Source: Lacrimispora algidixylanolytica (GTDB taxonomy: Bacteria; Bacillota; Clostridia; Lachnospirales; Lachnospiraceae). From it: 64,000 nucleotides of DNA. The notes beneath the pieces are model-generated. The model made no database searches. It was not told the origin of the DNA and worked only from the letters and a program-made list of their open reading frames with translations. Each line of letters starts with the position of its first letter. Position 1 is the first letter of the stretch. The translations under genes and the position numbers were made by a program. Below are positions 1-12,075 of the stretch, piece after piece. Location: the NCBI RefSeq assembly GCF_003609635.1, contig NZ_MCIA01000030.1:102984-166983 (forward strand). The letters run 5' to 3'.

Positions 1-2706
1 AGCCTTTAAATGATCAGAAGCGGAAAAGGATACCTCAAAACCAACGGGCACAAAATCACCTTTTTTTAACTGCTCTGTAAGCGCCCACATGGTTCGGTCC
101 GTGATACGCTCTACCTTACCAGCTAAGTAAGCATTTCTTGCGGAACTTTTTAAAATAGTATTTCCATATTCTCCAGTGACTAGGGATACGCATTCATGGA
201 CAAGCGCTTTTCTCTCCTGATCGGATAAGTTTTTAAAATCCTTTCCGTCCTCTCTGATCCTTTGAAAGCACATATCAATGGAATCATGAAACAGATTACC
301 AATATCCATTGCCGCCAGCTCATACTCCTGCCGTTCCATTAACTCCAGACCATAATTTAAGAAATGAGCGTAGGCACAAGAAGCATACTGCTCCATACGA
401 GTCACACTTCCGCTTATGACAGAACCATATAAGGCTCTTGCTGCCACCTTTCCAATTCCCTTTTCCTCGTAGGTGTAAAAGGCTGCATCTAAAAGCTTTT
501 TCCCTTCCTCGCTATAACGGTCCGATAAAAGAAATGCTTTAAAAAGACCTAAGAACCTTTTATCCTCACCCGTCATCCGGTATTCTCGCAGACCATGAAG
601 CAGAGAATCCTTTGCTTCTCTCATAGACAAAGGCATCTGATCCTTGGTCGGAATCAATTCTTTCAGATCAGGAAATAGCTTTTTTAGTTCCCCAATTAGA
701 GTCGATGAACGCAGACTCTTTCCTGACCCATCCATAGCAGAATAAGACAGGATAAGCTCCTGCTCTGGTTTCGTCAACGCAAGATAGAGATAAAATCTCT
801 GTCGAAATCCCTCTTCTTTGCTTGTTGGTGCTAGTTCAATGGCCTGGGTTCCTAAAAATTCCCTTTCCCGGTCGGTAAACAGGCTGCTCTTTTCCTTTTT
901 TACCGGAACAATTCCATCGTTGACTCCGATAAAAAAGAGAATCTTCACATGGTCTAACCTGGTTCTGGTAATATCTCCAACCACTACCCGGTCCAAAGAA
1001 GCAGGAATAAGACCCACCTTTATCTCTGAAAAACCAGCATCTAGTATCTCCCCATATTCTTTTTTACTAACGTGCTCGTCGCCTAACAGACCTGCCAGCC
1101 GGTCAAATAAATCCACAACCAGACCGTATACCTGACTGTATTCCTTAGCAAGAATCAATTCTCCCATATCCTTAAATTTGGTTTCATAAGCAAGAAGCTT
1201 TTCTTCAATTCCAAGCTCCATCAACAGCTCTGTGACAGCCGCTGTCATGGTTCTAACCGTAGAATCCTCCTTACGAAACGCTTCCCGAAGGCCACTTAAT
1301 GGGGCTATGATCTTTTCTCTAAATTCATTTAATTCCTCCAGATTAAGCTCCTTGGCTCCCCGGTACCAGCCCTCCCAGGTACTATTCCACCTTTTATATC
1401 CTCGAATACCCATGGCAATCACGTAGTTTTCCAGCCGATCTGACTTTTCCTTATCCTCTTCCTTCATAATAAGGGCAGTTCTCAAATAACGAAACATGGA
1501 TTCGTAGGTGAAATCTTTTTGAATAATCTCAATGGCTGCTCGGATCAGCTCAACCATTGGGTTTTTTAATATGCTTTTCTTATCATCCAGGAAAAATGGG
1601 ATGTTATTTAGCTGAAACTGATGAATGATCTCATTGGCATAACTTCCTAAGTCTCCGGTAACCACCGCCATATCCCGGTAGCGAAGGCCTTTCCTTCGTA
1701 TTGCCTCCTCCATGGAATGAATCAAAAAGGAGATTTCTTCGGAAGGATTTAAGGCTTTTATCAAACGAATGGCTCCAGTATTTTTAGAGACATTCCCTTT
1801 ATAGCGGTATAGATTCTGTTCTAGAAAATCTAAGGAATTATCCTGATTTTCCCCTGACTCTTTGTAGCGAATGGCTGGGTGCTCCATTAAAAGAAGATCT
1901 TTATCCCGAATGGCACTTGCTTCCTTCGCCAAATCATTTAACTTCCATATCATCTGGCGGCTCATGTAAAACAGTTCCTGCATTCCTGCCCTTTTACTCA
2001 TGTTTTCTAAGGGATCGATGGTAACGGTTACAATCACCTTTTTACAAAACCTGAGAAAAAGACCAAGAATTCGGTACTGAACCGGAGTAAAACCGGTGTA
2101 ACCATCTAGGGTAATAACGCTGTCTTTTATAAGTTCAGACTGGGGCAAAATTCGGCAAAATACATCGAGAATCTCCTCTGTAGTGATGTACTTGTCTTTG
2201 ATATAATCTTTAAACCCCTGATACATCACGGAGATATCGAAAAGCTTCTGCTTTAGCATAGGGCTCATGGTTTCCGGTAGCTCTTCTTTGAGCATGTCCG
2301 GTGTAATTCCATACTGATAAAGCTCAGACAACATGGACTTTAACTGGGAGATAAAACCGTTCTTTGATAAATGCTCCTTATAAAGCACCAGCTCCTTTTT
2401 CTTTTCAGAAGCAACGTTTCTTAAGACCATAGATTTTCCCATATCATCAAGGACCTGGGGATTTTCTATGGCTAGCTCCTCAAAAATTCGGTACGCCAGA
2501 CGGTTGAAGCTTACAATATCTATATTCATAACACCATGACGGGGATGAAGTGTAACAATCTCCTTTTGTGTCTGCATGGTGAACTGTTCTGGTACAATGG
2601 CGATATATCTGGTATCCGCATCTTCCATTGACATCCGGATAAGTTCTGTATAAAGGCGATAGGTCTTTCCTGACCCTGATCCACCTAAAATAAACTGAAG
2701 GGACAT
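1..2706 (-). CDS. addB: ATP-dependent helicase/nuclease subunit B (AddB), 3' end outside window
   Basis: AddB partners AddA in the AddAB (RecBCD-equivalent) helicase-nuclease that resects double-strand breaks and recognises Chi. The 902 codons present begin at an ATG preceded by AAAGGAG and run off the left edge; the family is usually about 1,150 residues, so the C-terminal nuclease is missing from view, not from the gene. A P-loop GGSGSGKT lies at residues 8-15. Near residue 777 is EQYASCAYAHF, matching the first cysteine of the AddB iron-sulfur cluster; the remaining three would lie beyond the edge. addA is expected just outside. Recognition is from overall sequence character plus these motifs. 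Confidence 0.93.
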   Translation of the reverse strand, partial: MSLQFILGGSGSGKTYRLYTELIRMSMEDADTRYIAIVPEQFTMQTQKEIVTLHPRHGVMNIDIVSFNRLAYRIFEELAIENPQVLDDMGKSMVLRNVASEKKKELVLYKEHLSKNGFISQLKSMLSELYQYGITPDMLKEELPETMSPMLKQKLFDISVMYQGFKDYIKDKYITTEEILDVFCRILPQSELIKDSVITLDGYTGFTPVQYRILGLFLRFCKKVIVTVTIDPLENMSKRAGMQELFYMSRQMIWKLNDLAKEASAIRDKDLLLMEHPAIRYKESGENQDNSLDFLEQNLYRYKGNVSKNTGAIRLIKALNPSEEISFLIHSMEEAIRRKGLRYRDMAVVTGDLGSYANEIIHQFQLNNIPFFLDDKKSILKNPMVELIRAAIEIIQKDFTYESMFRYLRTALIMKEEDKEKSDRLENYVIAMGIRGYKRWNSTWEGWYRGAKELNLEELNEFREKIIAPLSGLREAFRKEDSTVRTMTAAVTELLMELGIEEKLLAYETKFKDMGELILAKEYSQVYGLVVDLFDRLAGLLGDEHVSKKEYGEILDAGFSEIKVGLIPASLDRVVVGDITRTRLDHVKILFFIGVNDGIVPVKKEKSSLFTDREREFLGTQAIELAPTSKEEGFRQRFYLYLALTKPEQELILSYSAMDGSGKSLRSSTLIGELKKLFPDLKELIPTKDQMPLSMREAKDSLLHGLREYRMTGEDKRFLGLFKAFLLSDRYSEEGKKLLDAAFYTYEEKGIGKVAARALYGSVISGSVTRMEQYASCAYAHFLNYGLELMERQEYELAAMDIGNLFHDSIDMCFQRIREDGKDFKNLSDQERKALVHECVSLVTGEYGNTILKSSARNAYLAGKVERITDRTMWALTEQLKKGDFVPVGFEVSFSASDHLKA

Positions 2707-2864
2707 AACCTTTTTGTCTCCTTTTTCTAATAATTCCTGCTAAAATAAAACGCATGTTCGTTTATCATCTTAACATAGTTTTCCCCTTACAACAATCAAA
2801 TCTTAGGCATGAAACCCAAATCAAAATAATACACTATAACAAAACTGTACGGAGGGCTTTTTAT

Positions 2865-3305
2865 ATGAGCTCAAAAACAAAAATCGTTGTTTTACGAATG
2901 AAAGAAATCATTTACACTGCAATCTTCGTCGGACTTGGAATACTACTTATCACTTTGTTTTTAGTCATGTTCCGCCCGAAAAGGGATTCTGTTCCAACGT
3001 CTGGCGACGCCGTGCATTATGTTCCAGGGGTATACGCCTCTGCCATAACACTGAATAACCAGAATATCAATGTTCAGGTCACCGTAGATTCCGGAAAGAT
3101 CACCTCTGTGAACCTGGTCTCCCTAAGCGAAGCTGTTACAACCATGTATCCACTGATGCAGCCTGCAATGGAAAACTTATCGGAACAGATTGTGAAAAAC
3201 CAGTCTACGAAAAACATCTCTTATCCAACGGAATCCCGCTATACCTCAGGCGTTCTTTTAAAGGCTGTGGATCAGGCGCTTCTTAATGCTACAAAGGAAG
3301 AATAA
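2865..3305 (+). CDS. Small membrane-anchored protein with FMN-binding-like domain
   Basis: A 146-residue protein of unknown role. I chose the ATG at 2865 because GGAGGG sits just upstream; the frame stays open 37 codons further with no ribosome site. One transmembrane helix (about residues 15-34) is followed by a positively charged stop-transfer segment, then an extracytoplasmic domain. The pattern YVPGVYAS...INVQVTVDSGKITSVNLVS resembles the start of FMN-binding (RnfG/NqrC-type) domains, which carry covalent FMN on a Ser/Thr in redox chains. A clear S(T)GAT flavinylation motif is not visible, so redox function is only a guess. It is divergent from addB and followed by the MATE gene, which has its own promoter. 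Confidence 0.72.
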   Translation: MSSKTKIVVLRMKEIIYTAIFVGLGILLITLFLVMFRPKRDSVPTSGDAVHYVPGVYASAITLNNQNINVQVTVDSGKITSVNLVSLSEAVTTMYPLMQPAMENLSEQIVKNQSTKNISYPTESRYTSGVLLKAVDQALLNATKEE

Positions 3306-3312
3306 GCAGGGA

Positions 3313-3341
3313 TTGTATTTTTTCATTTATAACAGTATAAT
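3313..3341 (+). promoter_or_regulatory. Sigma-A-type promoter for the MATE gene
   Basis: TTGTAT at 3313-3318 and TATAAT at 3336-3341 are separated by exactly 17 bases, 43 bases before the MATE start codon. The same stretch contains an A/T-rich inverted repeat (TTTTTTCATT / AATGAAAAAA), probably incidental. Confidence 0.6.
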
Positions 3342-3383
3342 GAAAAAACGAGTTACATACTTACATGATCGAGGAAAACTAAC

Positions 3384-4772
3384 ATGAATCAAACTACAAA
3401 AGCACAAGATGCATTGGGGCATAACGGGATTACAGAGGGAGTGATATGGAAGCAGCTTCTTCTGTTTTTCTTTCCTATTTTATTTGGGACATTTTTTCAA
3501 CAGCTCTATAATACCATTGATGCCGTCATTGTCGGCAGATTTGTGGGTAAGGAAGCACTTGCTGCAGTAGGAGGTCCTACCGGAACCTTGATCAATTTGC
3601 TGATCGGATTCTTCATAGGGCTTTCTTCTGGTGCAACGGTTATCATCTCTCAGCATTACGGAGCCAATCAAAAGGATAAGGTAAGCCAGGCGGTCCATAC
3701 GGCCATTGCCTTTTCCATTATATCAGGGATTCTTTTTACCATAATCGGGATTTTATTTGCCCCCATTGCTCTAAAGGCCATGGGAACTCCAGATGAAATT
3801 CTTCACCACGCGGTGGCTTTTATGAGGGTGTATTTTATAGGAATAACCGCTAATTTAATCTATAATATGGGAGCCGGAATCCTCCGGGCCGTTGGAGACT
3901 CCAAGCGGCCTCTTTATTTCCTCATTGCCAGTTGTTTTACCAATATTATATTGGACATCCTGTTTGTAGTATACCTGCCCTTCGGCGTACGGGGAGCTGC
4001 ATTTGCAACAGTTTTATCACAGCTTTTAAGTGCCGTTTTAGTGGTGTTAGTCCTCATGCACACAAAGGAATCCTACCGCCTGATCCCTCGTAACTTAAAG
4101 ATTGATTCTGGTATGTTAAAAAGAATTATACGCATCGGTTTTCCAGCAGGACTTCAGTCGGTTATGTACTCCTTTTCAAATATCATCATTCAGTCAAGTA
4201 TCAATACCCTTGGCACCAATACCATCGCCGCCTGGACTGCATACGGAAAGATTGATAGTGTATTCTTTACCATCGTCAGCGCCTTTGGAATTGCAATCAC
4301 TACCTTTGTAGGGCAAAATTACGGAGCTGGAAAAAAGGACAGGGTGTACAAAGGAATGAAAGTCTGTATGGCTATGTGCTTTACTTCCTCCCTAATACTT
4401 AGTTTCCTGTTTTATGCCTTTGGAAATCATATATATCTTCTTTTTACCACGGACGCCAGCGTGATTTCAATTGGGACAAACATTCTCCGTTATCTGGCTC
4501 CAGTCTATATCACTTACATCTCCATAGAGATCTGCTCTGGGTCTCTTAGAGGAACTGGGGACTGCTGGATTCCTATGCTGCTTACCTGTATGGGAGTCTG
4601 TCTGCTCCGTGTTGTTTGGATCTGGACCGTAGTTCCAAAACACCGTACCATTGAAACCGTAATTTTCACTTACCCCATGACCTGGGTTACTACTTCCGTG
4701 CTCTTTCTTATTTATTTCTTCTTTTTTAGCAGGCTCAAATGCTTGCGCTTCCCATTCCGCATAAAAAAATAA
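3384..4772 (+). CDS. MATE-family multidrug/cation antiporter
   Basis: A 462-residue polytopic membrane protein of the MATE (NorM/DinF) family, which exports cationic drugs or metabolites using Na+ or H+ gradients. The length is typical and the sequence shows about twelve hydrophobic segments in two pseudo-symmetric halves. Family-like signatures include FFPILFGTFFQQLYNTID near the N-terminus and FVGQNYGAGKKDRV in the second half. The start is supported by GAGGAAAAC upstream. The substrate cannot be inferred; there is no adjacent drug regulator. Confidence 0.93.
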   Translation: MNQTTKAQDALGHNGITEGVIWKQLLLFFFPILFGTFFQQLYNTIDAVIVGRFVGKEALAAVGGPTGTLINLLIGFFIGLSSGATVIISQHYGANQKDKVSQAVHTAIAFSIISGILFTIIGILFAPIALKAMGTPDEILHHAVAFMRVYFIGITANLIYNMGAGILRAVGDSKRPLYFLIASCFTNIILDILFVVYLPFGVRGAAFATVLSQLLSAVLVVLVLMHTKESYRLIPRNLKIDSGMLKRIIRIGFPAGLQSVMYSFSNIIIQSSINTLGTNTIAAWTAYGKIDSVFFTIVSAFGIAITTFVGQNYGAGKKDRVYKGMKVCMAMCFTSSLILSFLFYAFGNHIYLLFTTDASVISIGTNILRYLAPVYITYISIEICSGSLRGTGDCWIPMLLTCMGVCLLRVVWIWTVVPKHRTIETVIFTYPMTWVTTSVLFLIYFFFFSRLKCLRFPFRIKK

Positions 4773-4789
4773 TCCCTTCTGCCGAGCTC

Positions 4790-5662
4790 CTATTCCATAG
4801 GAGCCCGGTAAAAGGAACCATAAAACTGTTCTGTCCGAATGAGATTTACGATGACATGATCATCAACCTCGTGAATTAACCTGATGATATCGGCTACTTC
4901 GTAAGAGGACACCACCGTATGGAGAAGGTACATTTTCTTCTTACTATAGCCGCCTACCGCGTCCACACATGAAATTCCATGATGAAACGTATCCACATAC
5001 TTTTTGGCAAGCTCAGGTCCTTTTACAGTGGTGATCTGTAACGTGACTCGTTCATACCTGTGATGAAAGGTAGATACTATCTTTGTTCCCACGAACTGGA
5101 ACAAGATGGAGTAACCAGCGTATTTCCAGCCAAAGATTGCACCAAAGATACAAAGAAGAATTACATTGCCAATAAAGACCTGAGTCCAAATGGAATTTCC
5201 TGTTTTATTGGATACATAAAGTGCGATAAAATCAGTTCCACCTGTGGAAGCATTCCCCCGAAGTGCCAGGACAATAGCAAAACCATAAAGAACACCGCCG
5301 TAGACCACATTTAGCACTTCGTCGTCGAATAAGGGACCAAAGTGGAATACTCTTAAAAACATACTGACTAAAAAAACCTGAATCAGGGAAAACAAAGTAA
5401 ATCGCTTGCTAATGCTTCTACTACATGCCCAAGCAACAGGAATATTTAATACGATCATGCCAAGGGAAGTAGATATATTAATACCAAATAAGGAAGTGAT
5501 TCGATCAATCAAAATGGCGATTCCCGTAAATCCCCCAGATAGCAGCCCTGATGGCTGAATGAATGCCTGAATCACATAGGTCTGTAAAAGCGCAGATACA
5601 ACAACAGCCAGTGTTGTCATCACATTTCTTACCCGCTTGTCTTTCCTTAGTTTTCGAAACAT
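4790..5662 (-). CDS. YitT-family membrane protein (DUF161 plus DUF2179)
   Basis: A 290-residue integral membrane protein of the widespread YitT family, whose function is unknown. About five or six hydrophobic helices occupy residues 15-180, including the typical RGNASTGGTDFIA segment, followed by a soluble C-terminal domain (about 200-285) of DUF2179 type. AAGGAGG precedes the ATG. It is convergent with the MATE gene (17 bases apart). Upstream, a strong promoter is followed by a structured RNA and an intrinsic terminator before the start codon, so expression may be controlled by attenuation (see 5730-5866). Confidence 0.9.
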   Translation of the reverse strand: MFRKLRKDKRVRNVMTTLAVVVSALLQTYVIQAFIQPSGLLSGGFTGIAILIDRITSLFGINISTSLGMIVLNIPVAWACSRSISKRFTLFSLIQVFLVSMFLRVFHFGPLFDDEVLNVVYGGVLYGFAIVLALRGNASTGGTDFIALYVSNKTGNSIWTQVFIGNVILLCIFGAIFGWKYAGYSILFQFVGTKIVSTFHHRYERVTLQITTVKGPELAKKYVDTFHHGISCVDAVGGYSKKKMYLLHTVVSSYEVADIIRLIHEVDDHVIVNLIRTEQFYGSFYRAPME

Positions 5663-5729
5663 AATAATCCTCCTTATCTTTAAAAGCTATTATATGTAAG
5701 TTCTCAATCTATATCAATCTTTTTATAAC

Positions 5730-5866
5730 AAAAAAAGAGGATTGCCTTTCCCCCACAGAAGGCAATCCTCCGTCACGATCCAAAACCGTCACGCCATATC
5801 GTTTTTGCTGTTCGGCATCCCCATGCCGATGTCAAGCACACAAGACACCCCTTTGTGCTTATTACA
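5730..5866 (-). ncRNA. Candidate structured leader RNA or small RNA upstream of yitT
   Basis: On the minus strand a strong promoter (5873-5901) predicts transcription starting near 5866. The next ~135 bases contain a hairpin with arms AAGCAC/GTGCTT, a perfect CGGCAT-GGGG-ATGCCG hairpin, an ACGAT/ATCGT pairing that encloses one of two direct copies of CGTGACGG, and a 12-bp terminator stem with seven Us. It could be an attenuating riboswitch-like leader for the yitT-family gene that starts 68 bases beyond the terminator, or an independent small RNA. I compared it mentally with the riboswitch classes I know (TPP, THF, ykkC, c-di-GMP, fluoride, preQ1 and others) and found no match. The boundaries are inferred. 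Confidence 0.5.
5737..5770 (-). terminator. Intrinsic terminator between RNA leader and yitT
   Basis: Perfect 12-bp inverted repeat (GAGGATTGCCTT / AAGGCAATCCTC, 10-base loop) followed on the minus strand by seven Ts (5736-5730). It lies between the promoter at 5873-5901 and the yitT-family start codon. Confidence 0.8.
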
Positions 5867-5872
5867 TACACG

Positions 5873-5901
5873 ATAATACCATAGTTTTCCAATTAAGTCA
5901 A
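5873..5901 (-). promoter_or_regulatory. Strong sigma-A promoter upstream of yitT leader
   Basis: Reading the minus strand, TTGACT (5901-5896) and TATTAT (5878-5873) are separated by 17 bases. The next downstream open reading frame of note is the yitT-family gene more than 200 bases away, beyond a terminator. Confidence 0.75.
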
Positions 5902-6085
5902 TGTTTTTCGTCTATTTTACTGAAAAACCACCCTTCAAAAGGTGATTTAAGGAATATTTTCACACAAAACAGGAATCACATCTTTTACCACATAGAATAT
6001 TGAATAAAACATATTTTTCAGAAAATTGCACATACTTTCCTTATTGCCAATTCCCGGCCATTTTATAAGCAAGGAGATAACTACC

Positions 6086-7495
6086 ATGGAATTTTCTACC
6101 AGCATTTCCGACAATATGAATTATCTAAACAACAAGCTTGATGTGGATGCGAACTTTGATATCGTTCACCGCACCTTTTATGTAGGTGACAAACTTGCCT
6201 GCCTCTACTGCATCGAAGGCTTCACCAAAAACGATGTATGGCAAAAGCTTATGGAGGATTTCTCTAGCCTAACTCCAGAAGACATGCTTATTGATGTCCA
6301 AGAGTTTTCTAAAAAACACTTTCCTTACACCCAGGTAAGCCTTGTCAAAGATGAATTTACCATGATAAAGAATTTACTTTCCGGACTTTCCTGCCTATTT
6401 ATCGATGGATATGATAAGTGTCTGGTGGTTGACAGCCGAAATTATCCAACCAGAAGCGTGTCAGAACCAGAAAAAGATAAGGTCTTACGTGGGTCTAGAG
6501 ATGGATTTGTGGAAACCCTCACCTTTAATACAGCCCTTATCCGTAGGAGAATCAGAGATCCAAAGCTGACCATAGAGATTACAAATGCAGGAGAAAGCTC
6601 CCACACAGACATAGCAATTTGCTATTTTAAAGGAAGAGTGGACGAAAAGCTCTTGGAAAAAATCAAGGAACTGATCAAAACGGTAAAAGTAGATGCGCTT
6701 ACCATGAACCAGGAGAGCCTTGCGGAATGTATTTATCCCCATAAATGGTTCAATCCGTTTCCTAAATTCAAGTATTCAGAACGTCCTGACACGACAGCCG
6801 CCTCTCTTTTGGAGGGCAACATCGTTATCATGGTGGATAATTCCCCTTCTGCCATGATTCTTCCTTCATCCGTGTTTGATATCATTGAAGAAGCAGACGA
6901 TTACTACTTTCCTCCCGTTACAGGAACCTATCTTCGCTTATCTCGGTTCCTGATTTCCATCCTGACCCTTTTTCTGACTCCTACGTGGCTTCTTTTTATG
7001 CAAAACTCAGATATGATCCCGTCCTGGCTTCAATTTATTAAGCTGTCGGAAATACCGCAGGTCCCTTTATTATTCCAGCTTTTGATCTTTGAATTCGCCA
7101 TTGACGGATTAAGACTTGCTGCGGTCAATACCCCCAGTATGCTGACCACACCTCTCAGTGTGATTGCCGGTATTGTCCTTGGAGAGTACTCCGTAAAATC
7201 CGGCTGGTTCAACAGTGAAACCATGCTTTATATGTCCTTTGTCACCGTTGCAAACTACACCCAATCAAGCTTTGAGCTTGGGTATGCATTTAAGTTCATG
7301 CGAATGATCATGCTCATAACTACGGCCATGTTCAATGTATGGGGATTTGTTGGAGGCGTACTCCTTACCGTATGTGCCGTTGTCTTTAATAAGACCATAG
7401 CTGGAAAAAGCTATATCTACCCTCTGATTCCATTCCAATTATCGGAATTAAAGAAGCGGTTATTCCGTGGACGTCTTCCTCACAAGGCAAAATAA
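6086..7495 (+). CDS. GerA-family spore germination protein
   Basis: A 469-residue protein of the GerA (GerAA/SpoVAF) family, which forms part of germinant receptors or associated channels in the inner spore membrane. I chose the ATG at 6086 because of AAGGAGATAAC; an upstream ATG at 6026 lacks a site. The N-terminal soluble half (about 1-250) carries ...FIDGYDKCLVVDSRNYPTR, typical of the family, and the C-terminal half has about five hydrophobic helices with the PPVTGTYLRLSRF junction. GerB and GerC partners are absent nearby, so it is an orphan A subunit. It shows that the organism is a spore former. The germinant is unknown. Confidence 0.9.
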   Translation: MEFSTSISDNMNYLNNKLDVDANFDIVHRTFYVGDKLACLYCIEGFTKNDVWQKLMEDFSSLTPEDMLIDVQEFSKKHFPYTQVSLVKDEFTMIKNLLSGLSCLFIDGYDKCLVVDSRNYPTRSVSEPEKDKVLRGSRDGFVETLTFNTALIRRRIRDPKLTIEITNAGESSHTDIAICYFKGRVDEKLLEKIKELIKTVKVDALTMNQESLAECIYPHKWFNPFPKFKYSERPDTTAASLLEGNIVIMVDNSPSAMILPSSVFDIIEEADDYYFPPVTGTYLRLSRFLISILTLFLTPTWLLFMQNSDMIPSWLQFIKLSEIPQVPLLFQLLIFEFAIDGLRLAAVNTPSMLTTPLSVIAGIVLGEYSVKSGWFNSETMLYMSFVTVANYTQSSFELGYAFKFMRMIMLITTAMFNVWGFVGGVLLTVCAVVFNKTIAGKSYIYPLIPFQLSELKKRLFRGRLPHKAK

Positions 7496-7515
7496 CAAAT
7501 CTTTTCTTTTGCAAA

Positions 7516-7550
7516 AACAGGCGGGGTTGCTTTCGCAAACTCCGCCTGTT
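7516..7550. terminator. Intrinsic terminator between gerA and guaB (convergent)
   Basis: Inverted repeat AACAGGCGGgGTTGC / GCAAaCtCCGCCTGTT between two convergent genes. The T-run is better on the minus strand (TTTTTG), so it chiefly serves guaB and may work for the germination gene as well. Confidence 0.75.
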
Positions 7551-7557
7551 ATCATTC

Positions 7558-9072
<1,515 letters not shown>

Positions 9073-9082
9073 TTAGTTACAT

Positions 9083-9111
9083 AGTTTAACAAATTTTACA
9101 TTGGTTGTCAA
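9083..9111 (-). promoter_or_regulatory. guaB promoter
   Basis: On the minus strand TTGACA (9111-9106) and TAAACT (9088-9083) are spaced by 17 bases, placing the transcription start near 9076 and leaving a leader of about 64 bases before the ATG. Confidence 0.7.
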
Positions 9112-9182
9112 CGGACATTTTATTGTGGTTTTCCGTCTCGGGTGGACAATAAAACAATCCTATTTAAAAAAGAAAAAAAGAA

Positions 9183-9206
9183 CAGGGACAATAAAAACTG
9201 TCCCTG
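9183..9206. terminator. Bidirectional-looking intrinsic terminator
   Basis: CAGGGACA / TGTCCCTG stem with an eight-base loop and T-runs on both sides. It directly follows the stop of the small membrane protein at 9218 and lies upstream of the guaB promoter. Confidence 0.7.
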
Positions 9207-9217
9207 CCTTTTTTCCT

Positions 9218-9727
9218 TTATATCTGAGAAACCACCTTACGGGGAGCTGTCATCTTGATACAGCGAAGCAGCTTGTCGTTAGGCTCAAAAATAACTTTCG
9301 TTCTTTCAGAACCCGACTGACTGATCATTGTATAAGTCTTAGCATCTGGAGTCTTGGAAGAAAAATCAAATACCTTCATTTCCTTAGTCTCATGGTCCCT
9401 GGCTTCTATGGAGCCGGTTGGGGCGATGATCTGTATCTCATCCACGGTAGCCTCCCAGGCTTTCTTTCTCTTGCTTTTGCCGTAGATACGGTCAATGGAT
9501 AATGAGCCTGTCACAAAAAGATACTCAAATTCCACTTCACTGTTTCTAAATACCAGATATGTGGCTCCGCCCACAGCAAAGAGAATAATCACTCCGAAAA
9601 TCCCAAAAGCCGGAGAGATGGAAAGTAAAAATGCAATTACGCATAAAATCCCCATTAAAATCTTAAGCACCATGGTATAGGCCGGAGCTTTGCGCTTCAC
9701 AAGCCATTCTGCATACATTTCATTCAT
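9218..9727 (-). CDS. Small two-helix membrane protein of unknown function (DUF6106-like)
   Basis: 169 residues: a short cytosolic start, two closely spaced hydrophobic helices (about 20-37 and 41-60) and a soluble basic C-terminal domain. I believe it belongs to a Lachnospiraceae family annotated DUF6106, but that label is from memory. AAAGGATCC lies 10-15 bases upstream of the chosen ATG; another ATG three codons later is possible. It starts 85 bases after the groEL stop with no convincing terminator between, so read-through from groESL is plausible. No function can be assigned. Confidence 0.75.
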   Translation of the reverse strand: MNEMYAEWLVKRKAPAYTMVLKILMGILCVIAFLLSISPAFGIFGVIILFAVGGATYLVFRNSEVEFEYLFVTGSLSIDRIYGKSKRKKAWEATVDEIQIIAPTGSIEARDHETKEMKVFDFSSKTPDAKTYTMISQSGSERTKVIFEPNDKLLRCIKMTAPRKVVSQI

Positions 9728-9812
9728 AATGATATTGGATCCTTTCTTCCCTGCCCATCATACCAGGGCATGAAGACTTACCCTTTGGGTGTTTCTTCTG
9801 TAGGATTATGTC

Positions 9813-11435
<1,623 letters not shown>

Positions 11436-11515
11436 TCATTCCTCCAGTTTTCTTCTAAAATGATAGAAAGTCATAAGGGCTTTCTGCTTAATTGACGGTC
11501 AATACCATCATTTAT

Positions 11516-11806
11516 TTATTCGATCACTGCTAAAATATCGCTCTGCTTTACAATCACGAGTTTCTCGTCATCTTCGCCAGTCTCAATTTCTGTACCTGAA
11601 TACTTGGAGAAGATTACCTTATCGCCTAATTTAACCTGCATGGTAACTTCCTTGCCTTCTACCAAACCGCCAGGTCCTACTGCGATAACTTCTGCCTGCT
11701 GTGGCTTTTCTTTTGCCTGACCCGGCAGAACAATACCGGACTTTGTTGTCTCCTCTGCAACCAACGCTTTTAACACAACTTTGTCAAATAATGGTACTAA
11801 TTTCAT
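11516..11806 (-). CDS. groES: Co-chaperonin GroES (Hsp10)
   Basis: 96-residue GroES, which caps the GroEL ring as a heptamer. The start LVPLFDKVVLK, a mobile loop (ETTKSGIVLPGQ) and the ending DILAVIE are typical. AGGAGGAATTGC precedes the ATG. First gene of the heat-shock operon. Confidence 0.99.
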   Translation of the reverse strand: MKLVPLFDKVVLKALVAEETTKSGIVLPGQAKEKPQQAEVIAVGPGGLVEGKEVTMQVKLGDKVIFSKYSGTEIETGEDDEKLVIVKQSDILAVIE

Positions 11807-11887
11807 TGCAATTCCTCCTCATAGCTTTTTTCTTATTTTCTTTCTTTTGGCTTCCCGAAAGAAGTTTTTTTATTATTCACATAATAA

Positions 11888-11916
11888 GTTATATCACTCA
11901 TTATTAGCACTGTCAA
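11888..11916 (-). promoter_or_regulatory. groESL promoter
   Basis: Minus strand TTGACA (11916-11911) and TATAAC (11893-11888) with a 17-base spacer. The -35 box falls inside the CIRCE element. Confidence 0.82.
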
Positions 11917-11930
11917 TAGTTGAGTGCTAA
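11904..11930. promoter_or_regulatory. CIRCE operator (HrcA site) of groESL
   Basis: TTAGCACTG - 9 bases - GAGTGCTAA matches the CIRCE consensus (TTAGCACTC-N9-GAGTGCTAA) with one mismatch in the left arm. It covers the -35 box, so HrcA binding would block RNA polymerase. hrcA itself is not in the window. Confidence 0.92.
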
Positions 11931-12075
11931 CTTTATATTTTTTTTACATTTTTGCCATTTTGAACCCTTTTTTTCGCTTTACCTACTTAGTTTATAGAAA
12001 TTTTCTTATTATATACCTTTCTTTTTTCCAATAGAAGTATTACAATAACAGAGAGAATGAAAGGAGTGTTATTTT

